Assembly: GCF_011174705.1 (NCBI RefSeq)
Contig: NZ_JAANIJ010000001.1
Location: 3,224,001-3,288,000 of the forward strand
DNA from: Tessaracoccus coleopterorum
GTDB lineage: Bacteria; Actinomycetota; Actinomycetes; Propionibacteriales; Propionibacteriaceae
Direction: 5' to 3'
Length of the DNA: 64,000 bases
Part shown: one piece after another, positions 62,769 to 64,000 of the stretch
How the letters are laid out: each line of letters begins with the position of its first letter
Position numbering within the stretch: the first letter of the stretch is position 1
The notes under the pieces: generated by a model
What the model saw: only the letters and a program-made list of their open reading frames with translations
Told to the model about the DNA's origin: nothing
Databases searched by the model: none
Made by a program: the position numbers and the translations under genes

Positions 62769-63368
62769 TCACGCCTTCGCGGGTCGCTCCCGATCGGTGC
62801 CCTGGACCCACAGCACCTCGGCCTCGGTGCCGTTGGCGACCCGGCTCATGATGAACAGCAGGTCGGACAACCGGTTCAGGTAGGTGATCGCCAGCGGGTT
62901 GATCCCTCCGATGTCGGTGCCGAACTCCTCGCGGCAGCGCCATGCCGCCCGCTCCGCCCTGCGGGTGATGGTGCGCGCCACGTGGAGCTGCGCCCCCGCC
63001 GGGGTGCCGCCTGGGAGGATGAAGCTGCGCAGCACCGGCAGCTGCTCCTGCAGCTCGTCGCACCAGGCCTCCAACCGGTCGATGGAACGCTGTTCGATGC
63101 GCAGCGGCGGCCACTTCGGTTCCGGATCGAGCGGCGTGGACAGGTCCGCGCCGACGTCGAAGATCTCGTTTCGGATCAGCGCGAGCATCTCGACCACGCG
63201 GTCGGGGAGGCCGCCGAACGCGACGGCGAGGCCGATGGCGGAGTTGGCCTCGTCGGTGTGCCCGTAGGCCTCGACCCGGAGGTCGGTCTTGGCCACCTCC
63301 GAGTTGTCGGAGAGCCGGGTCGTGCCGCCGTCGCCGGTGCGGGTGTAGATCTTCGAGAGGGTCACCAT
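62769..63368 (-). CDS. ATP:cob(I)alamin adenosyltransferase, PduO type
   Basis: This intact 199-aa protein starts MVTLSKIYTRTGDGGTTRLSD; RTGDGGTT binds ATP. VEAYGHTDEANSAIG, RRAERAAWRC and INPLAITYLNRLSDLLFIMSR are PduO hallmarks. It converts cob(I)alamin to adenosylcobalamin, needed for example by methylmalonyl-CoA mutase in propionic-acid bacteria. Convergent with DUF2550. Confidence 0.95.
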   Translation of the reverse strand: MVTLSKIYTRTGDGGTTRLSDNSEVAKTDLRVEAYGHTDEANSAIGLAVAFGGLPDRVVEMLALIRNEIFDVGADLSTPLDPEPKWPPLRIEQRSIDRLEAWCDELQEQLPVLRSFILPGGTPAGAQLHVARTITRRAERAAWRCREEFGTDIGGINPLAITYLNRLSDLLFIMSRVANGTEAEVLWVQGTDRERPAKA

Positions 63369-63439
63369 GCGCCCAAATCTACCGGGTCGGGGCCCGTCCC
63401 GGTTCGGTCCCGCGGCGGGTGGTGTGTCATGGTTGTGGT

Positions 63440-64000
63440 GTGCAGAAACGAGTCATCCCCCTCCTTGTCGCGTCGCTGTCGCTAGCGGGCCTGACCGCGT
63501 GCGCCGACGCGAACACGTCCAACGCGGGCGGCGAGATCCCGCCAACTCCGTGCAGTGCTCCTACCCGGCCGACGGTTCGCCCGCCAAGCCGGTCGATCCG
63601 CCGTCGGAGTGGGCACCCGCGGCGGGCGAGGTCACGGTGACGCTGCGGCTCACCGCCGGTGACGTGCCGATCACGATGGACAGGGCGAAGGCGCCGTGCA
63701 CCGTCAACTCGGTCGTCTCGCTCGCCGAGCAGGGCTACTTCGACGACACCCAGTGCCACCGCCTCACCGACTACGGCATCTTCGTGCTGCAGTGCGGCGA
63801 CCCGAGCGCAACCGGCACCGGTGGCCCCGGCTACACCTTCGCCGATGAGGTCGATCCCTCGCTCACGTACGGGGCAGGCACCGTCGCGATGGCCAATCGT
63901 GGGAGGGACACCAACGGCTCCCAGTTCTTCCTGGTCTACGCCGACACGCAGCTGAGCCCCGACTACACCGTCTTCGGGACCATGGACCAGGCCGGCATCG
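63440..64000 (+). CDS. Cyclophilin-type peptidyl-prolyl isomerase lipoprotein, partial
   Basis: The GTG start gives VQKRVIPLLVASLSLAGLTACAD, a lipoprotein signal with lipobox LTAC. After a slip near 63540 the frame stays open to the window end. GYFDDTQCHRLTDYGIFVLQCGDPSATGTGGPGYTFADE and GTVAMANRGRDTNGSQFFLVYAD are cyclophilin active-site segments, with the family FHR changed to CHR. It likely assists folding of exported proteins. The last residues lie beyond the window. Confidence 0.9.

Overview
This is a high-GC actinobacterial chromosome segment. The best guess is Propionibacteriales/Propionibacteriaceae, from general gene content and order rather than a database match. Actinobacterial hallmarks are a fused E1/E2 2-oxoglutarate dehydrogenase (kgd), a WhiB1-like protein, a SigR/RsrA pair, PdtaS, a 24-residue bL37-like protein, an Arg-rich Rho, and the lysA-hom-thrB-rho-rpmE-prfA-prmC-tsaC-wecA-atp gene order. 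No phage, IS element or CRISPR array was seen. Many genes are split by single-base frameshifts. Where the intact protein can be reconstructed, one G or C is usually missing from a short G/C run, so these look like sequencing errors rather than gene decay. Coordinates below span the reconstructed genes.

Layout. 1-8.6 kb: partial M16 peptidase, aldo/keto reductase, initiator tRNA-Met, a deleted histidine-kinase remnant, a LuxR-type regulator with an unusual two-module membrane kinase, a VOC protein and a large uncharacterised protein. 8.6-15 kb: a dhaK-dhaL-HAD phosphatase-class II aldolase operon, a GAF kinase/LuxR pair and a LacI regulator. 15-22.3 kb: a general-stress island with a SigB/SigF-type sigma gene, DUF892, PAS-ANTAR, YihY, topoisomerase IB, CsbD, SDR, YHS and iron-permease-like genes. 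Seven of these are preceded by a GTTT-N14-16-GGGTA(C/G/A) promoter (one has GTGT). 22.5-30.6 kb: a complete peptide-type ABC importer, serA-like dehydrogenase, HisN-like phosphatase and PIG-V-like mannosyltransferase.

30.6-44.2 kb: rsgA, aroA, DoxX, SRAP, sigR-rsrA, bL37, pdtaS and whiB, an order resembling the sigH neighbourhood of mycobacteria. Then a small membrane protein, kgd-DUF6104-galK, a GT87 transferase and tRNA-Arg(CCG). 44.3-64 kb: the rightward lysA-hom-thrB, rho-rpmE-prfA-prmC-tsaC-wecA and ATP synthase block, then DUF2550, a cobalamin adenosyltransferase and a partial cyclophilin lipoprotein.

The most noteworthy signals are the SigF-type promoter cluster, a two-promoter two-start arrangement at sigR recalling Streptomyces SigR/SigR', and the DHA-kinase-like/aldolase module of unknown substrate.
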